A DNA stretch of 64,000 nt from Burkholderia sp. IMCC1007 (GTDB lineage Bacteria; Pseudomonadota; Gammaproteobacteria; Burkholderiales; Burkholderiaceae), in assembly GCF_027257875.1 (NCBI RefSeq), contig NZ_JAPVQY010000003.1, positions 1-64,000 on the forward strand, written 5' to 3'. A program made the translations under genes and the position numbers. This document shows positions 16,623-26,516 of the stretch, one piece after another. Every line of letters begins with the position of its first letter. The stretch's first letter is position 1. The notes beneath the pieces are model-generated. The model worked only from the letters and a program-made list of their open reading frames with translations, was not told the DNA's origin and made no database searches.

Positions 16623-19370
16623 ATGACGGACCTGTCCAACGGTATCGATGCCACGCGGCGCGCGGGCCTCGCCGCCGCCCACCCCGACGCCGACCCGGAA
16701 GAAACCGCCGAATGGCTGGAGTCGCTCGACGCCGTCGTCGCACACGTCGGCAAGGAGCGCGCGCAATACCTGCTGGACCGGCTCGCCGCGCATGCGCATA
16801 CCTGCGGGCTCGCGGCGCCGCGCGGCCCCGTCACGCCGTACGTGAACACGATCGCCGCGCACGAACAGCCGCCGTACCCGGGCGACGTCGAGCTCGAAGA
16901 GCGGCTGTCGGCCGCGCTGCGCTGGAATGCGCTCGCGATGGTCGTGCGCGCGAACCGCGCGTATGGCGAGCTCGGCGGCCACATTGCGAGCTACGCGTCG
17001 GCGTCCGACCTGTTCGAGGTCGGCTTCAACCATTTCTTCCGCGCGGCGCCGGCCGACAGCAACGACGCCGGTGACGGCAGCGGCGCCGGCGGCGATCTCG
17101 TCTACTTCCAGCCGCATTCGTCGCCGGGCGTCTATGCGCGCGCGTATCTCGAAGGCTTTCTCGGCGAAGCGCATCTCACGCACTACCGCCGCGAAATCGC
17201 CGGCCCCGGGCTGTGTTCGTATCCGCATCCGTGGCTGATGCCGGACTTCTGGCAGTTCCCGACCGGCTCGATGGGCATCGGCCCGATCAACGCGATCTAC
17301 CAGGCGCGCTTCATGCGCTACCTGCAGCATCGCGGGCTCGCGAACACCGGCGGCCGCACCGTATGGGGCTTTTTCGGCGACGGCGAAATGGACGAACCCG
17401 AATCGCTCGGCGCGCTGTCGCTCGCCGCGCGCGAAGGGCTCGACAACCTCGTGTTCGTGATCAACTGCAACCTGCAACGCCTCGACGGCCCCGTGCGCGG
17501 CAACGGCCGCGTGATCGACGAGCTCGAGGCGCTGTTCACCGGCGCCGGCTGGAACACCATCAAGGTGCTGTGGGGCTCCGACTGGGATCCGCTGTTCGCG
17601 CGCGATCACGCCGGCGCGCTGTCGCGCGCATTCGCCGACACCGTCGACGGCCAGTTCCAGACCTTCTCCGCGAACGACGGCGCATACAACCGCGCGCGCT
17701 TCTTCAGCCGCGACCCGGCGCTCGAAGCGCTCGCCGCGCAGCTCACCGACGCGGAGATCGACCGCCTGCGCCGCGGCGGCCACGATGCACGCAAGCTGCA
17801 CGCCGCGTATGCGCGCGCGCTCGCGCATCGCGGCCAGCCGACCGTGATCCTCGCGAAGACGATGAAGGGTTACGGGATGGGCGCGGCCGGTCAGGGGCGG
17901 ATGACCACCCATCAGCAGAAGAAGCTCGACGTCGACGATCTGAAGGCGTTCCGCGACCGCTTCCGGCTGCCGCTGTCGGATCTCGACGTCGAGCAGCTCA
18001 AGTTCTACAAACCAGCCGAAGACAGCCCCGAGATGCGTTACCTGCATGCTCGCCGGGCTGCCCTGGGCGGCTATCTGCCCAGAAGGCGGATGGCGGCGTC
18101 GCGGGGATTGACCGTCCCGCCGACGCCGGCCTGGGGTGCGTTCGCGCTGGATGCGGCGGGCCGCGAGATGTCGACGACGATGGCGCTCGTGCGCATGCTC
18201 GGCGCGCTGCTGAAGGATCCCGGGCTCGGCCCGCGCGTCGTGCCGATCGTCGCCGACGAGGCGCGCACGTTCGGGATGGCGAACCTGTTCCGGCAGGTCG
18301 GCATCTACTCGCCGCTCGGCCAGCGCTACGAGCCCGAGGATCTCGGCTCGATGCTCTACTACCGCGAGGACACGCGCGGCCAGATTCTCGAGGAAGGGAT
18401 TTCGGAAGCGGGTGCGGTGTCGTCGTGGATCGCCGCCGCGACGGCGTATAGCGTGCACGACCTGCCGATGCTGCCGTTCTACATCTACTACTCGATGTTC
18501 GGCTTCCAGCGCGTCGGCGACCTGATCTGGGCCGCCGCCGACCAGCGCTCGCGCGGCTTTCTCGTCGGCGCGACGTCGGGCCGCACGACGCTCGGCGGCG
18601 AAGGCCTGCAGCATCAGGACGGCAGCAGCCATCTCGCCGCGTCGACGATTCCGAACTGCCGTGCGTACGATCCGGCGTTCGCTTACGAAGTCGCGACCAT
18701 CGTCGATGCCGGCATGCGCGAGATGGTCGAGCAGCAGCGCGACGTGTTCTATTACGTGACGGTCACGAACGAGAACTACGCGCAGCCGTCGATGCCCGAC
18801 GACGATCCTGCCGCCCGGCGCGACGGCATCCTGAAGGGCATGCACCGGTTGCCGTCCGCATCGAACGAAGCCGCGCGCGCGCAGTTGCTCGGCGCGGGCG
18901 CGATACTCGGCGAAGTGCTCGCCGCGCAGCGGATGCTGAAGGACGACTGGGGCATCGATGCGGCCGTGTGGAGCGTCACGAGCTTCAGCGAACTGCAGCG
19001 CGACGGGATGGAAGCCGAGCGATTGGCGCGGCTCGGCGACGAATCGGCCCCGGCGTATGTCGCGCAGATGTTCGAAGGAACGCGCGGCCCGGTGATTGCC
19101 GCTACCGACTACGTGCGCGCGGTGCCCGAACTGATCCGCGCGTACGTGCCGCGCCGCTATGTGACGCTCGGCACCGACGGGTTCGGTCGCAGCGACACGC
19201 GCGATGCACTGCGCGCGTTCTTCGAAGTCGATCGCGCGAGTATCGTGCTCGCCACGCTGAAGGCGCTCGTGGATGACGGCGAACTCGATGCGGCCATCCT
19301 GCGCACGGCGCGCGAGCGGCTCGGCAAGGCTGCGCAGCAGCAACCCGGTGCGGCGCCGTGGCAGCGCTGA
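16623..19370 (+). CDS. Homodimeric pyruvate dehydrogenase E1-like protein (AceE/MdeB type)
   Basis: A 915-residue ThDP-dependent 2-oxoacid dehydrogenase E1, started at ATG 16623 after GGGAGA. The family landmarks are present: SYPHPWLMPDFWQFPTGSMG, the ThDP-binding motif WGFFGDGEMDEPESLGALSL to FVINCNLQRLDGPVRGNGR, and GILEEGI-like QILEEGISEAG. It is a full-length AceE-type enzyme but has no E2 or E3 gene beside it. A lone copy paired with a divergent Lrp regulator is the arrangement of MdeB-like 2-oxobutyrate dehydrogenases acting in methionine catabolism, so a 2-oxobutyrate substrate is a reasonable inference. The housekeeping aceE is expected elsewhere in the genome. Confidence 0.88.
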   Translation: MTDLSNGIDATRRAGLAAAHPDADPEETAEWLESLDAVVAHVGKERAQYLLDRLAAHAHTCGLAAPRGPVTPYVNTIAAHEQPPYPGDVELEERLSAALRWNALAMVVRANRAYGELGGHIASYASASDLFEVGFNHFFRAAPADSNDAGDGSGAGGDLVYFQPHSSPGVYARAYLEGFLGEAHLTHYRREIAGPGLCSYPHPWLMPDFWQFPTGSMGIGPINAIYQARFMRYLQHRGLANTGGRTVWGFFGDGEMDEPESLGALSLAAREGLDNLVFVINCNLQRLDGPVRGNGRVIDELEALFTGAGWNTIKVLWGSDWDPLFARDHAGALSRAFADTVDGQFQTFSANDGAYNRARFFSRDPALEALAAQLTDAEIDRLRRGGHDARKLHAAYARALAHRGQPTVILAKTMKGYGMGAAGQGRMTTHQQKKLDVDDLKAFRDRFRLPLSDLDVEQLKFYKPAEDSPEMRYLHARRAALGGYLPRRRMAASRGLTVPPTPAWGAFALDAAGREMSTTMALVRMLGALLKDPGLGPRVVPIVADEARTFGMANLFRQVGIYSPLGQRYEPEDLGSMLYYREDTRGQILEEGISEAGAVSSWIAAATAYSVHDLPMLPFYIYYSMFGFQRVGDLIWAAADQRSRGFLVGATSGRTTLGGEGLQHQDGSSHLAASTIPNCRAYDPAFAYEVATIVDAGMREMVEQQRDVFYYVTVTNENYAQPSMPDDDPAARRDGILKGMHRLPSASNEAARAQLLGAGAILGEVLAAQRMLKDDWGIDAAVWSVTSFSELQRDGMEAERLARLGDESAPAYVAQMFEGTRGPVIAATDYVRAVPELIRAYVPRRYVTLGTDGFGRSDTRDALRAFFEVDRASIVLATLKALVDDGELDAAILRTARERLGKAAQQQPGAAPWQR

Positions 19371-19463
19371 GCGTGCACCGGGCGCTGTCTGATTCTGTCT
19401 GTTGCGTATGCGGGACGAGACGATTCGGACTTCCCCGAGCGCCAAGCGGAATATCGGCTCGAA

Positions 19464-19826
19464 TCACGCCAGCTTGTCGAAGAAGAGGTAGATCGCGGCG
19501 ATCTGTTCGTCCCTGACGACAACGATGTCGGTTCCTGCGTATTCCGGCTCGTCGCCAGGACGGCCCGAAACCCAGCGCACCCGACCGGCCTCGCCAGACA
19601 CGTCGACTTCAGCAATGGGCTGATACCTGAAGTCAGGGTGTGTCGCCTTGATCACCCCTGCTATGTGATCGATCGCATCACGGCCGCGGTGCACGCCGTT
19701 GTTGGGATCATAGAAGACGGCGTCCTCCGCGTAATGCTGGTCGATAAGCGCTCGGCGGCGGACTGGATCGTTCTCTGCAAAGACGTCGAGATTGACGTGC
19801 GTGAGAGCGGCAACGGTGCTGGTCAT
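19464..19826 (-). CDS. NTF2/SnoaL-like protein (120 aa)
   Basis: Starts at ATG 19826 behind GAGGAGAT. The cone-shaped NTF2 fold is apparent: long first helix (NLDVFAENDPVRRRALIDQH), YAEDAVFYDPNNGVHRGRDA, and strands RVRWVSGRPG, TDIVVVRDEQIAAIYLFFDK. Such proteins bind small ligands or act as isomerases or hydrolases; the catalytic residues are not predictable here. It lies downstream of the truncated wrbA on the same strand and may be part of the same former operon under the divergent LysR gene. Confidence 0.8.
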   Translation of the reverse strand: MTSTVAALTHVNLDVFAENDPVRRRALIDQHYAEDAVFYDPNNGVHRGRDAIDHIAGVIKATHPDFRYQPIAEVDVSGEAGRVRWVSGRPGDEPEYAGTDIVVVRDEQIAAIYLFFDKLA

Positions 19827-19980
19827 TGGTGATCTCCTCGTTGAATTGGGTGGAGGGTGGTGCGCAATAGTCGGGTACCGTCGCCGGTGACAATTCGATC
19901 TCTATACGCTCAGGCGCGTCGCGCGCGCGGGAGTGTCACGTGTGCGCGACACCGCCTGGCTGCGCTGCGAAGGCAAGTGG

Positions 19981-20385
19981 TCAATCAAACAGCTTGCTGG
20001 CAGTCCTGGCGATCAGCTCGCCTTGATGGCGCGCGCCGGCCAGCTCGATCGCGCGGGGCTGGCGTTGACCCTGTCCGCCGGCGATGGTCGTGGCGCCGTA
20101 TGGCGAACCGCCGACGATCTCGTCCAGTGTCATCTGCCCCTGATGGCTATAAGGCAGGCCGACGATGGTCATGCCGAAATGCAGCAGATTGGCGATGACG
20201 GAGAAAAGGGTGACCTCCTGCCCGCCGTGTTGGGTGGCGGTCGACGTGAACGCACCGCCGACCTTGCCATTGAGGGCACCCTTCATCCACAAGCCACCGG
20301 CCTGGTCCAGGAACGCGGCCACCTGCGACGAGAGGCGCCCGAAGCGTGTCGGCGACCCGACGATGATCGCGTCGTAGTCGGCCTC
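19981..20385 (-). pseudogene. wrbA: WrbA-type NAD(P)H:quinone oxidoreductase, 5'-truncated
   Basis: From about 20385 the frame reads [20 protein letters not shown], then [35 protein letters not shown] and [20 protein letters not shown], matching the C-terminal two thirds of WrbA very well. The N-terminal flavodoxin strand and the FMN-phosphate loop (about 65 residues) are missing and replaced by unrelated sequence ([20 protein letters not shown]) that runs into the promoter region of the divergent LysR gene. Without that loop FMN binding is not expected. The break is sharp, so this is a deletion rather than drift. Confidence 0.8.
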
Positions 20386-20527
20386 CCGTGCGGTCGCACA
20401 AAGATGCACGATAGACGGCGCCGATGCTTGAATAAATAGGCGATTTGCGATTTCATAATTTCCGGGCGTGAATAATCGCATTGTGTCTCGGCAGGCACAA
20501 TTGCCGATTCTTTCGAGGAGGTGTGCG

Positions 20528-21448
20528 ATGGATCAGCTGCTCGCACTACGAGTCTTTGCGCGCATTGCCGATACCGGAACGTTCATCAAAGCGGCGGAAT
20601 CACTCAAGTTGCCGCCCTCCACGGCGACGAAGGTGATCCAGGAGCTGGAATCTCACCTGGGCGTAAAGCTGCTGCATCGAACCACGCGCAAGGTTTCTGT
20701 TACGCCGGAAGGCGCCGCATACTACGACCGCGCCATTCGGGTGATCGAGGATGTTGACGAGATGGATAGCTTCGTGGCCAACGAACGGGCGCAGCCCAAG
20801 GGGCGGCTGCGAATCGACGTACCGTCGATCCTCGCCAACACGATACTCATTCCTGCGATGCAAACCTTTCAGTCGCGGTATCCGGACATCGAACTCAGCT
20901 TCGGTGTGAGTGACCGTAACGCGGATATGATCGGTGACGGCGTCGACTGCGTGATCCGTGGCAACGCTTTGACCACGTCGACGCTGATTGCGCGCCGCAT
21001 CGCCGAATTCGACTATGTGACCTGTGCGAGCTCCGCCTACATTGAAAAATACGGCACGCCAACGCACCCGAAGCAGCTCGAGCAAGGGCACGTGATCTAC
21101 AGCAACTCGTCACCGCTTACCGGTAAGGTATTTCCGATGCTGTTCGGGCGTGGTCGTAACCAGATCGAGGTTCACGGCCAGTCGAACATAGTGGTGAACG
21201 AAAGCACGGCGCATGTAACCGGTCTGCTCGCCGGGTTGGGCGTTGGGCAGACGTTCAAGTACATTGCCCAGCCTCACTTCAAGACAGGCGCATTGCGCCA
21301 ACTATTGAAGAACTGGGAGCGCCCGCGTCACCCGGTACACATCGTGTACCCTCCGAATCGTCACCTGAACGTCAAGGTACGAGTGTTCGTGGATTGGGCG
21401 GCCGAGGTATTTGCGGCGTTCGACGATCGTATCGCCAGCAAAGAATGA
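20528..21448 (+). CDS. LysR-family transcriptional regulator
   Basis: A 306-residue regulator from ATG 20528, preceded by an excellent GAGGAGGTG. The helix-turn-helix is [20 protein letters not shown] with the wing [20 protein letters not shown], the DhlR/YafC-type subgroup that typically regulates an adjacent divergent oxidoreductase. The effector domain runs from [20 protein letters not shown] onward. The divergent neighbour is the truncated wrbA, so its original target may be lost. The upstream ATG at 20468 is rejected because of poor context. Confidence 0.9.
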   Translation: MDQLLALRVFARIADTGTFIKAAESLKLPPSTATKVIQELESHLGVKLLHRTTRKVSVTPEGAAYYDRAIRVIEDVDEMDSFVANERAQPKGRLRIDVPSILANTILIPAMQTFQSRYPDIELSFGVSDRNADMIGDGVDCVIRGNALTTSTLIARRIAEFDYVTCASSAYIEKYGTPTHPKQLEQGHVIYSNSSPLTGKVFPMLFGRGRNQIEVHGQSNIVVNESTAHVTGLLAGLGVGQTFKYIAQPHFKTGALRQLLKNWERPRHPVHIVYPPNRHLNVKVRVFVDWAAEVFAAFDDRIASKE

Positions 21449-21655
21449 CTCAGGAGCGACTGAGCAATTTATGCCGTCAAGCAAATGCGGGCGCTTCCTC
21501 GGTGGCACTCGATGGAGGTTTTGAATATTGCCGCATGAATTTCCCCGGTTCGTACGTCCATTGCGTCGCCTACGACGCGGCATGCGAGCCCCCATGCGCT
21601 GAATCCGGCGAGCTCCCTGCACAACGGCGAACAAACTCTGCTCCATCACCATGCG

Positions 21656-22156
21656 CTACACCGGCAGCGCATGCGTCGACAGAATCTCCTTCAGCACCAT
21701 GAACGAGCGCACCTGCCGCACCCCGGGCAGGTACAGCAACTGATCGGCGTGCAGCCGGTTGAAGCTCTCGTTGTCGCGCGTGCGCACCAGCATGAAGTAG
21801 TCGAACTCGCCGGTCACCACGTGGCACTCGACGCATCCCGACACTTTCTGCGCGGCCTTCTCGAATTCGGCGAACGCCTCCGGCGTCGATCGGTCGAGCA
21901 CGAATCCGATCACGACCAGCATCCCCGCACCGAGCGGCTTCGGATCGAGCAGCGCGACGATGCCGCGGATCAACCCCATTTCCTTCAATCGCTCGACGCG
22001 CCTCAGGCACGCCGGCGCACTGAGCTTCACCTTCGCGGCGAGACTCACGTTCGAGATCGACGCGTCCTGCTGCAACTGCCGCAGGATCGCGCGGTCGATG
22101 CGATCGAGCACCGGCGCGGCGTCGGCCGGCGCTGCGTTACTGCGATCTAATTTCAT
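21656..22156 (-). CDS. acdR: Lrp-family regulator of ACC deaminase (AcdR)
   Basis: A 166-residue Lrp/AsnC protein (start ATG 22156 with GGAG; an ATG at 22177 is also in frame). The helix-turn-helix is SISNVSLAAKVKLSAPACLR and the RAM domain contains GIVALLDPKPLGAGMLVVIG and CHVVTGEFDYFMLVRTRDNE. It is divergent from acdS with a 190-bp gap, the standard acdR-acdS arrangement, in which AcdR activates acdS in response to ACC and oxygen status. Assignment rests on this context plus family. Confidence 0.88.
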   Translation of the reverse strand: MKLDRSNAAPADAAPVLDRIDRAILRQLQQDASISNVSLAAKVKLSAPACLRRVERLKEMGLIRGIVALLDPKPLGAGMLVVIGFVLDRSTPEAFAEFEKAAQKVSGCVECHVVTGEFDYFMLVRTRDNESFNRLHADQLLYLPGVRQVRSFMVLKEILSTHALPV

Positions 22157-22347
22157 TGCGTCTCCAGTCAGTTTCACGAATCGAAATTATTCCGTTCGTC
22201 CATATCTCATCGATAACGTAAGTCTTCGCGATTTATTTCGCAAGCTCATTTCGCGCGGTCCTGCCTATCATTTTTCCATCGGGACACGGGCCGCACACCA
22301 CGCCCGACCGATCCGATTTCCCGCCCACTGCCCTTCGGAGCTTGTCG

Positions 22348-23364
22348 ATGAATCTGCAACGTTTCCCCCGTTATCCGCTCACGTTCGGCCCGACGCCGAT
22401 CCAGCCGCTCAAGCGCCTGAGCGCGCATCTCGGCGGCAAGGTCGAGCTGTATGCGAAGCGCGAGGACTGCAACAGCGGCCTCGCGTTCGGCGGCAACAAG
22501 ACACGCAAGCTCGAATACCTCATCCCCGACGCGCTCGCGCAGGGCGCCGACACGCTCGTGTCGATCGGCGGCGTGCAGTCGAACCAGACCCGCCAGGTCG
22601 CGGCCGTCGCCGCTCATCTCGGGATGAAGTGCGTGCTCGTGCAGGAGCACTGGGTCAATTACGAGGATCCGGTGTACGACCGCGTCGGCAATATACAGTT
22701 GTCGCGAATGATGGGCGCCGACGTGCGGCTCGTATCGGACGGCTTCGACATCGGCATTCGCCGCAGTTGGGAAGAAGCGATGGAAGGCGTGCGGCAGGCC
22801 GGCGGCAAGCCGTATCCGATTCCGGCCGGATGTTCCGAACATCCGCTCGGCGGCCTCGGGTTCGTCGGCTTCGCGGAAGAAGTGCGCGAGCAGGAAGCGC
22901 AACTCGGGTTCAAGTTCGATTACGTCGTGGTCTGCTCGGTCACGGGCAGCACGCAGGCGGGGATGGTCGTCGGCTTCGCGGCCGACGGACGCGCGGATCG
23001 CGTGATCGGCATCGACGCGTCGGCGACGCCGGAGCGCACGCACGAACAGATCACGCGCATCGCGCGGCATACGGCCGGACTGGTCGGCCTCGGCCGCGAT
23101 ATCGGCGCACACGACGTGGTGCTCGACACGCGCTATGCGGGGCCCGAGTATGGGCTGCCGAACGACGGCACGCTGGACGCGATTCGCCTGTGCGCACGGC
23201 TGGAAGGCATGCTGACCGATCCCGTCTATGAAGGGAAATCGATGCACGGGATGATCGACAAGGTGCGCCGCGGGGAGTTCGAGCCGGGGTCGAAGGTGCT
23301 GTATGCGCATCTCGGCGGGGTGCCGGCGTTGAGCGCGTATTCGGAGCTCTTCCGCAACGGCTGA
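22348..23364 (+). CDS. acdS: 1-aminocyclopropane-1-carboxylate deaminase
   Basis: A 338-residue PLP enzyme that cleaves the plant ethylene precursor ACC to 2-oxobutyrate and ammonia in the cytoplasm. It starts [23 protein letters not shown]-binding Lys51 lies in [12 protein letters not shown]. The residues that separate true ACC deaminase from D-cysteine desulfhydrase are both present: Glu295 (VYEGKSMHG) and Leu322 (AHLGGVPA). This marks a plant- or rhizosphere-adapted trait. The 2-oxobutyrate product could feed the MdeB-like dehydrogenase encoded 3 kb upstream, an inference only. Controlled by the divergent acdR. Confidence 0.96.
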   Translation: MNLQRFPRYPLTFGPTPIQPLKRLSAHLGGKVELYAKREDCNSGLAFGGNKTRKLEYLIPDALAQGADTLVSIGGVQSNQTRQVAAVAAHLGMKCVLVQEHWVNYEDPVYDRVGNIQLSRMMGADVRLVSDGFDIGIRRSWEEAMEGVRQAGGKPYPIPAGCSEHPLGGLGFVGFAEEVREQEAQLGFKFDYVVVCSVTGSTQAGMVVGFAADGRADRVIGIDASATPERTHEQITRIARHTAGLVGLGRDIGAHDVVLDTRYAGPEYGLPNDGTLDAIRLCARLEGMLTDPVYEGKSMHGMIDKVRRGEFEPGSKVLYAHLGGVPALSAYSELFRNG

Positions 23365-23919
23365 GGTCCGATCGATGTTGGTCTGGCGTGCGTTCGCGTG
23401 CGCCATGAGGTGAAGCCGGCCCGAGCGGCGATTGTCCGTATCGGGCCGCAGTCATTGTGCGATTCGGCGCATCCTGCGCATATTCCCCTGCCCCCTTCCT
23501 GCGCGCCTTCCCGCTACGTTCACGCGCACGCGCCCATCCCGTCGCCTGCTCGCGGCGCTTCCGACTTTCTCGTCAGAAAAATATGAGGATGCGGATTAAT
23601 TCGAAATCATTCGTACGCGTACGACGCTTCTGATCATCTATTTAGTAGTCGTTCTATTTAAATCGGTACCCCACTTACCGAAAATTGACCCGGTCAATTC
23701 GATCGCAACGTTTAGCAAACATTCGCGCCATGCGACGCGATTTCTCCAAGTGTCGGTGCAGCGCATCCGCCCGACAGCAGGTCAAGCAGCGTCACCGTCC
23801 ATCGATTGTCAATTCCGCGCAATGAAGTCATCGCATCCGGCACTCGCCGTTTGCACGATCGTGCGCGCCGAATCCGGACGACAACCGGCGCTGGGTCAAA
23901 CAGAAGGTAGCAACTGGGT
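23365..23919. other. Intergenic region, probable exopolysaccharide operon promoter
   Basis: About 555 bases without a gene. From 23580 the composition turns clearly A/T-rich (for example ATTAATTCGAAATCATTC and ATTTAAATC), unlike its surroundings, as expected of a long regulated promoter. It contains two copies of the dyad described separately (23611-23624 and 23643-23656). Confidence 0.6.
23611..23656. promoter_or_regulatory. Paired 14-bp dyads upstream of the exopolysaccharide operon
   Basis: TCGTACGCGTACGA (23611-23624) is a perfect 14-bp palindrome fitting TNGNAC-NN-GTNCNA. TAGTAGTCGTTCTA (23643-23656) fits at seven of eight fixed positions. Their starts are 32 bp apart, about three helical turns. 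The pair lies 264 bp upstream of the first gene. The same motif recurs before the TPS, fimbrial and kinase genes in this window. A regulator binding site is inferred; no binding data are available. Confidence 0.55.
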
Positions 23920-25329
23920 ATGGATACGTCTTTCGAAGCACGACGCGCCCCCGCGCCGCAGAACGCCGGTGGATCAATTGCACGGGTATCCGACGTCGTC
24001 CTGATTTCGGCCGGCGCGCTGGCCGCCGCGCTGATTCTGCCCGCATCGAAAGCCGGTGCGGCGCCCGAACTCGCGAACGTGGCCAGTGCGGCGACGTTCG
24101 CGTTGATGCTGTTCCCCGTATTCCGGCTTTACCACGCGCAACCCGCCCGGTCGAAGTACCGCACGGCGGCCGTCACCGCGTTCACCTGGCTGCTCGCGCA
24201 GGCCGGCGCGGCGCTCGTGATGCTGGCGCTTCCGCCCGAACTGAACGTTTCGCCGTACTGGCACCTGCTGTGGACCGTCACGAGCGGCCTCGCGCTGGTC
24301 GGATCGCGGCTCGTGGCCCGTACGACGCTCGACCGGATCGCCCGCGCTCGTGACGGCGATCGCCTCGTCGCCGTCGTCGGGGCAGGTACGCATCGCGACG
24401 CGCTGCTCGAGCGCATCGACCAGTTGCCCGCAGCGGGCTTTCGCGCGGCGGCCACACTCGACTTCGGTCTCGTGACACGCGGCAGCGCCGACGTACCGTC
24501 CTTCCGCTCGCTCGACGCGTTCGCGCAGCATGTCCGCGAACGCGCGATTCCAGAAGTCTGGCTTGCGTTACCGATCGACGAGGCGCGCACCGTGATGACC
24601 GTGCTCGATGCGTTCCGCGACGATCTCGTCAACATCCGGCTCGTACCGGACGTCAGCAGGCTCGTGATGTTCAACGGCGAAATGATCGACCTGGTCGGTG
24701 CGCCTGCGATCAATCTCGTCGCATCGCCGCTGTCGTCGCGCGCGCTGCTGCAGAAGGCCGTCTTCGATCGGCTGTTCGCGGCGACCGTCCTGACCTGCGC
24801 CGCACCGCTGCTGCTCGCGATCGCGTCGGCGATCCGGCTGTCGTCGAAAGGGCCAGTGCTGTTCCGGCAGCAGCGCAAGGGCGCCAACGGCAAGGCGTTC
24901 ACGATCCTCAAGTTCCGCACGATGCGGCTCCACGACAGCGACGGCTCGGTCAGGCAGGCCACCCGCGCCGATCCGCGCATTACGCGCATCGGTGCCTTCC
25001 TGCGCCGCACGAGCCTCGACGAGCTCCCGCAGTTCATCAACGTGCTGCGCGGCGAGATGTCCGTCGTCGGCCCGCGTCCGCATGCGCTCGAACACGACGA
25101 CCTGTACCGGCAGATCGTCGACGGCTACATCCATCGCTATCGCGTGAAGCCGGGCATCACGGGCTGGGCGCAGATCAACGGCCTGCGCGGCGAAACCGAT
25201 CGCGTCGAGAAGATGCAGCGCCGCGTCGAAGCCGACCTCCACTACCTGCGCAACTGGTCGTTCGCGCTCGACATGCGCATCGTCGTCGCCACCGTGCTAC
25301 ACGGCTGGACCCACAGCAACGCGTACTGA
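23920..25329 (+). CDS. Exopolysaccharide priming glycosyl-1-phosphate transferase
   Basis: A 469-residue polyisoprenyl-phosphate hexose-1-phosphate transferase that loads the first sugar onto undecaprenyl phosphate at the inner membrane. The N-terminus has four hydrophobic helices (VVLISAGALAAALILP onward), then a Rossmann-like CoA-binding domain (VAVVGAGTHRDALLERIDQL). The C-terminal catalytic part has a membrane re-entrant helix (FDRLFAATVLTCAAPLLLAI), QQRKGANGKAFTILKFRTMR, RRTSLDELPQFINVLRGEMS, VVGPRPHA and the end RNWSFALDMRIVVATVLHGW. It is of the EpsB/WcaJ/BceB type. First gene of a nine-gene operon. Confidence 0.92.
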   Translation: MDTSFEARRAPAPQNAGGSIARVSDVVLISAGALAAALILPASKAGAAPELANVASAATFALMLFPVFRLYHAQPARSKYRTAAVTAFTWLLAQAGAALVMLALPPELNVSPYWHLLWTVTSGLALVGSRLVARTTLDRIARARDGDRLVAVVGAGTHRDALLERIDQLPAAGFRAAATLDFGLVTRGSADVPSFRSLDAFAQHVRERAIPEVWLALPIDEARTVMTVLDAFRDDLVNIRLVPDVSRLVMFNGEMIDLVGAPAINLVASPLSSRALLQKAVFDRLFAATVLTCAAPLLLAIASAIRLSSKGPVLFRQQRKGANGKAFTILKFRTMRLHDSDGSVRQATRADPRITRIGAFLRRTSLDELPQFINVLRGEMSVVGPRPHALEHDDLYRQIVDGYIHRYRVKPGITGWAQINGLRGETDRVEKMQRRVEADLHYLRNWSFALDMRIVVATVLHGWTHSNAY

Positions 25330-25379
25330 TACGCACGCGCCCCGCTTTCTCGCCAACCGAACTTCGATAAGGATTACAG

Positions 25380-26516
25380 ATGAAAACCGTACCGAATGAG
25401 CGAAGTGGATTCGCGCGCCCGTCCGGCGTGCGGGTGCTGCTGACCGCCACGCTTTGCCTCGCCCTGTCGGCCTGCGCGTTCGCGCCTGGCATGCGCATGA
25501 GCACCGCGTCCGACACGGCCGACGGCGCGCTGCCGTTCCGGATCCAGCAGATCGACGCCGGCCTGATCCGTGAACTCGATGCGCAGGTCGCGCGCCTGCA
25601 GGGCACGCAGGCCGACCGGCTGACTGCCCCGGCCGGCCCGTACCGGATCGGCGCGGGCGACGTGCTGCAAGTCACCGTATGGGATCACCCGGAGCTGGCC
25701 GCCGCGCAGGGCGCCGCGCCGCAGGGCACACCACGCGCGGCCGACCCTGTCACCGGCTTCGTCGTCGATCCGCGCGGCAACCTGTCGTTTCCATTCGCGG
25801 GCAGCGTGCCGGTTGCAGGGCTAACCGCCGGCGCCGCACAGGCCCGGATCGCCGCGGCGCTGTCGCGCGTCTACCGGAACCCGCAGGTGACGCTGCGCGT
25901 CGCATCGTTTCGCTCGCAACAGGTCTACATCGACGGCGAGGTCCGCACGCCCGGCGCACAGCCCGTCAACGACGTGCCGATGACGCTCTACGAAGCGCTC
26001 GGCCGCGCCGGCGGCCTGAGCCAGACCGCCGACCAGAGCCGCATGACGCTTGTGCGCGACGGCGAGACCTATTCGCTCGACCTGAGCCGGATGCTGCGAC
26101 AAGGCGTCAACCCGGCCGACGTCGTGCTTGCGGCCGGCGATCTCCTGCACGTGCCGGCCCGCAGCGACTACGGCGTGTACGTGATGGGCGAAGTCAACAA
26201 ACCGGCACGCGCGGTGCCGCTGCGCGACGGGCGCCTCACGCTGTCCGAAGCGCTGTCGCAGGCCGGCAGCGTGAACGCCAGCACGGCCGACGCCGCGCAG
26301 ATGTTCGTGATCCGCGGCTCGGATACGAGCGACCCGCAGGTGTTCCATCTCGACGCGCGCTCGCCGGTGTCGATGGTGCTCGCCAACGAGTTCGAACTGC
26401 AGCCGAAGGACATCGTCTATGTCGACGGCAACGGTCTCGTGCGCTTCAGCCGCGTGCTCAGCCTGCTGTTGCCGGGCGTCAATACCAGCGCCACCGCCGC
26501 GCTCGCCGTCAAATGA
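25380..26516 (+). CDS. Outer-membrane polysaccharide export lipoprotein (OPX, Wza-like)
   Basis: A 378-residue lipoprotein: the signal peptide ends in the lipobox LALSACAFAP. The poly-export domain begins PYRIGAGDVLQVTVWDHPEL and continues GFVVDPRGNLSFPFAGSVPV, and two SLBB repeats follow (VYIDGEVRTPGAQPV and VYVMGEVNKPARAVPLRDGR). Wza proteins form the octameric channel that carries polymer through the outer membrane. The gene ends in TGA overlapping the phosphatase ATG. It precedes the phosphatase and kinase as in other Wzy-dependent clusters. Confidence 0.93.
   Translation: MKTVPNERSGFARPSGVRVLLTATLCLALSACAFAPGMRMSTASDTADGALPFRIQQIDAGLIRELDAQVARLQGTQADRLTAPAGPYRIGAGDVLQVTVWDHPELAAAQGAAPQGTPRAADPVTGFVVDPRGNLSFPFAGSVPVAGLTAGAAQARIAAALSRVYRNPQVTLRVASFRSQQVYIDGEVRTPGAQPVNDVPMTLYEALGRAGGLSQTADQSRMTLVRDGETYSLDLSRMLRQGVNPADVVLAAGDLLHVPARSDYGVYVMGEVNKPARAVPLRDGRLTLSEALSQAGSVNASTADAAQMFVIRGSDTSDPQVFHLDARSPVSMVLANEFELQPKDIVYVDGNGLVRFSRVLSLLLPGVNTSATAALAVK

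Noticed and set aside
16530..19445. A 971-codon open frame opposite the pyruvate dehydrogenase-like gene
   Set aside because: It is the high-GC antisense shadow of an unmistakable E1 enzyme, is arginine/histidine-rich and has no recognisable domain or start context.
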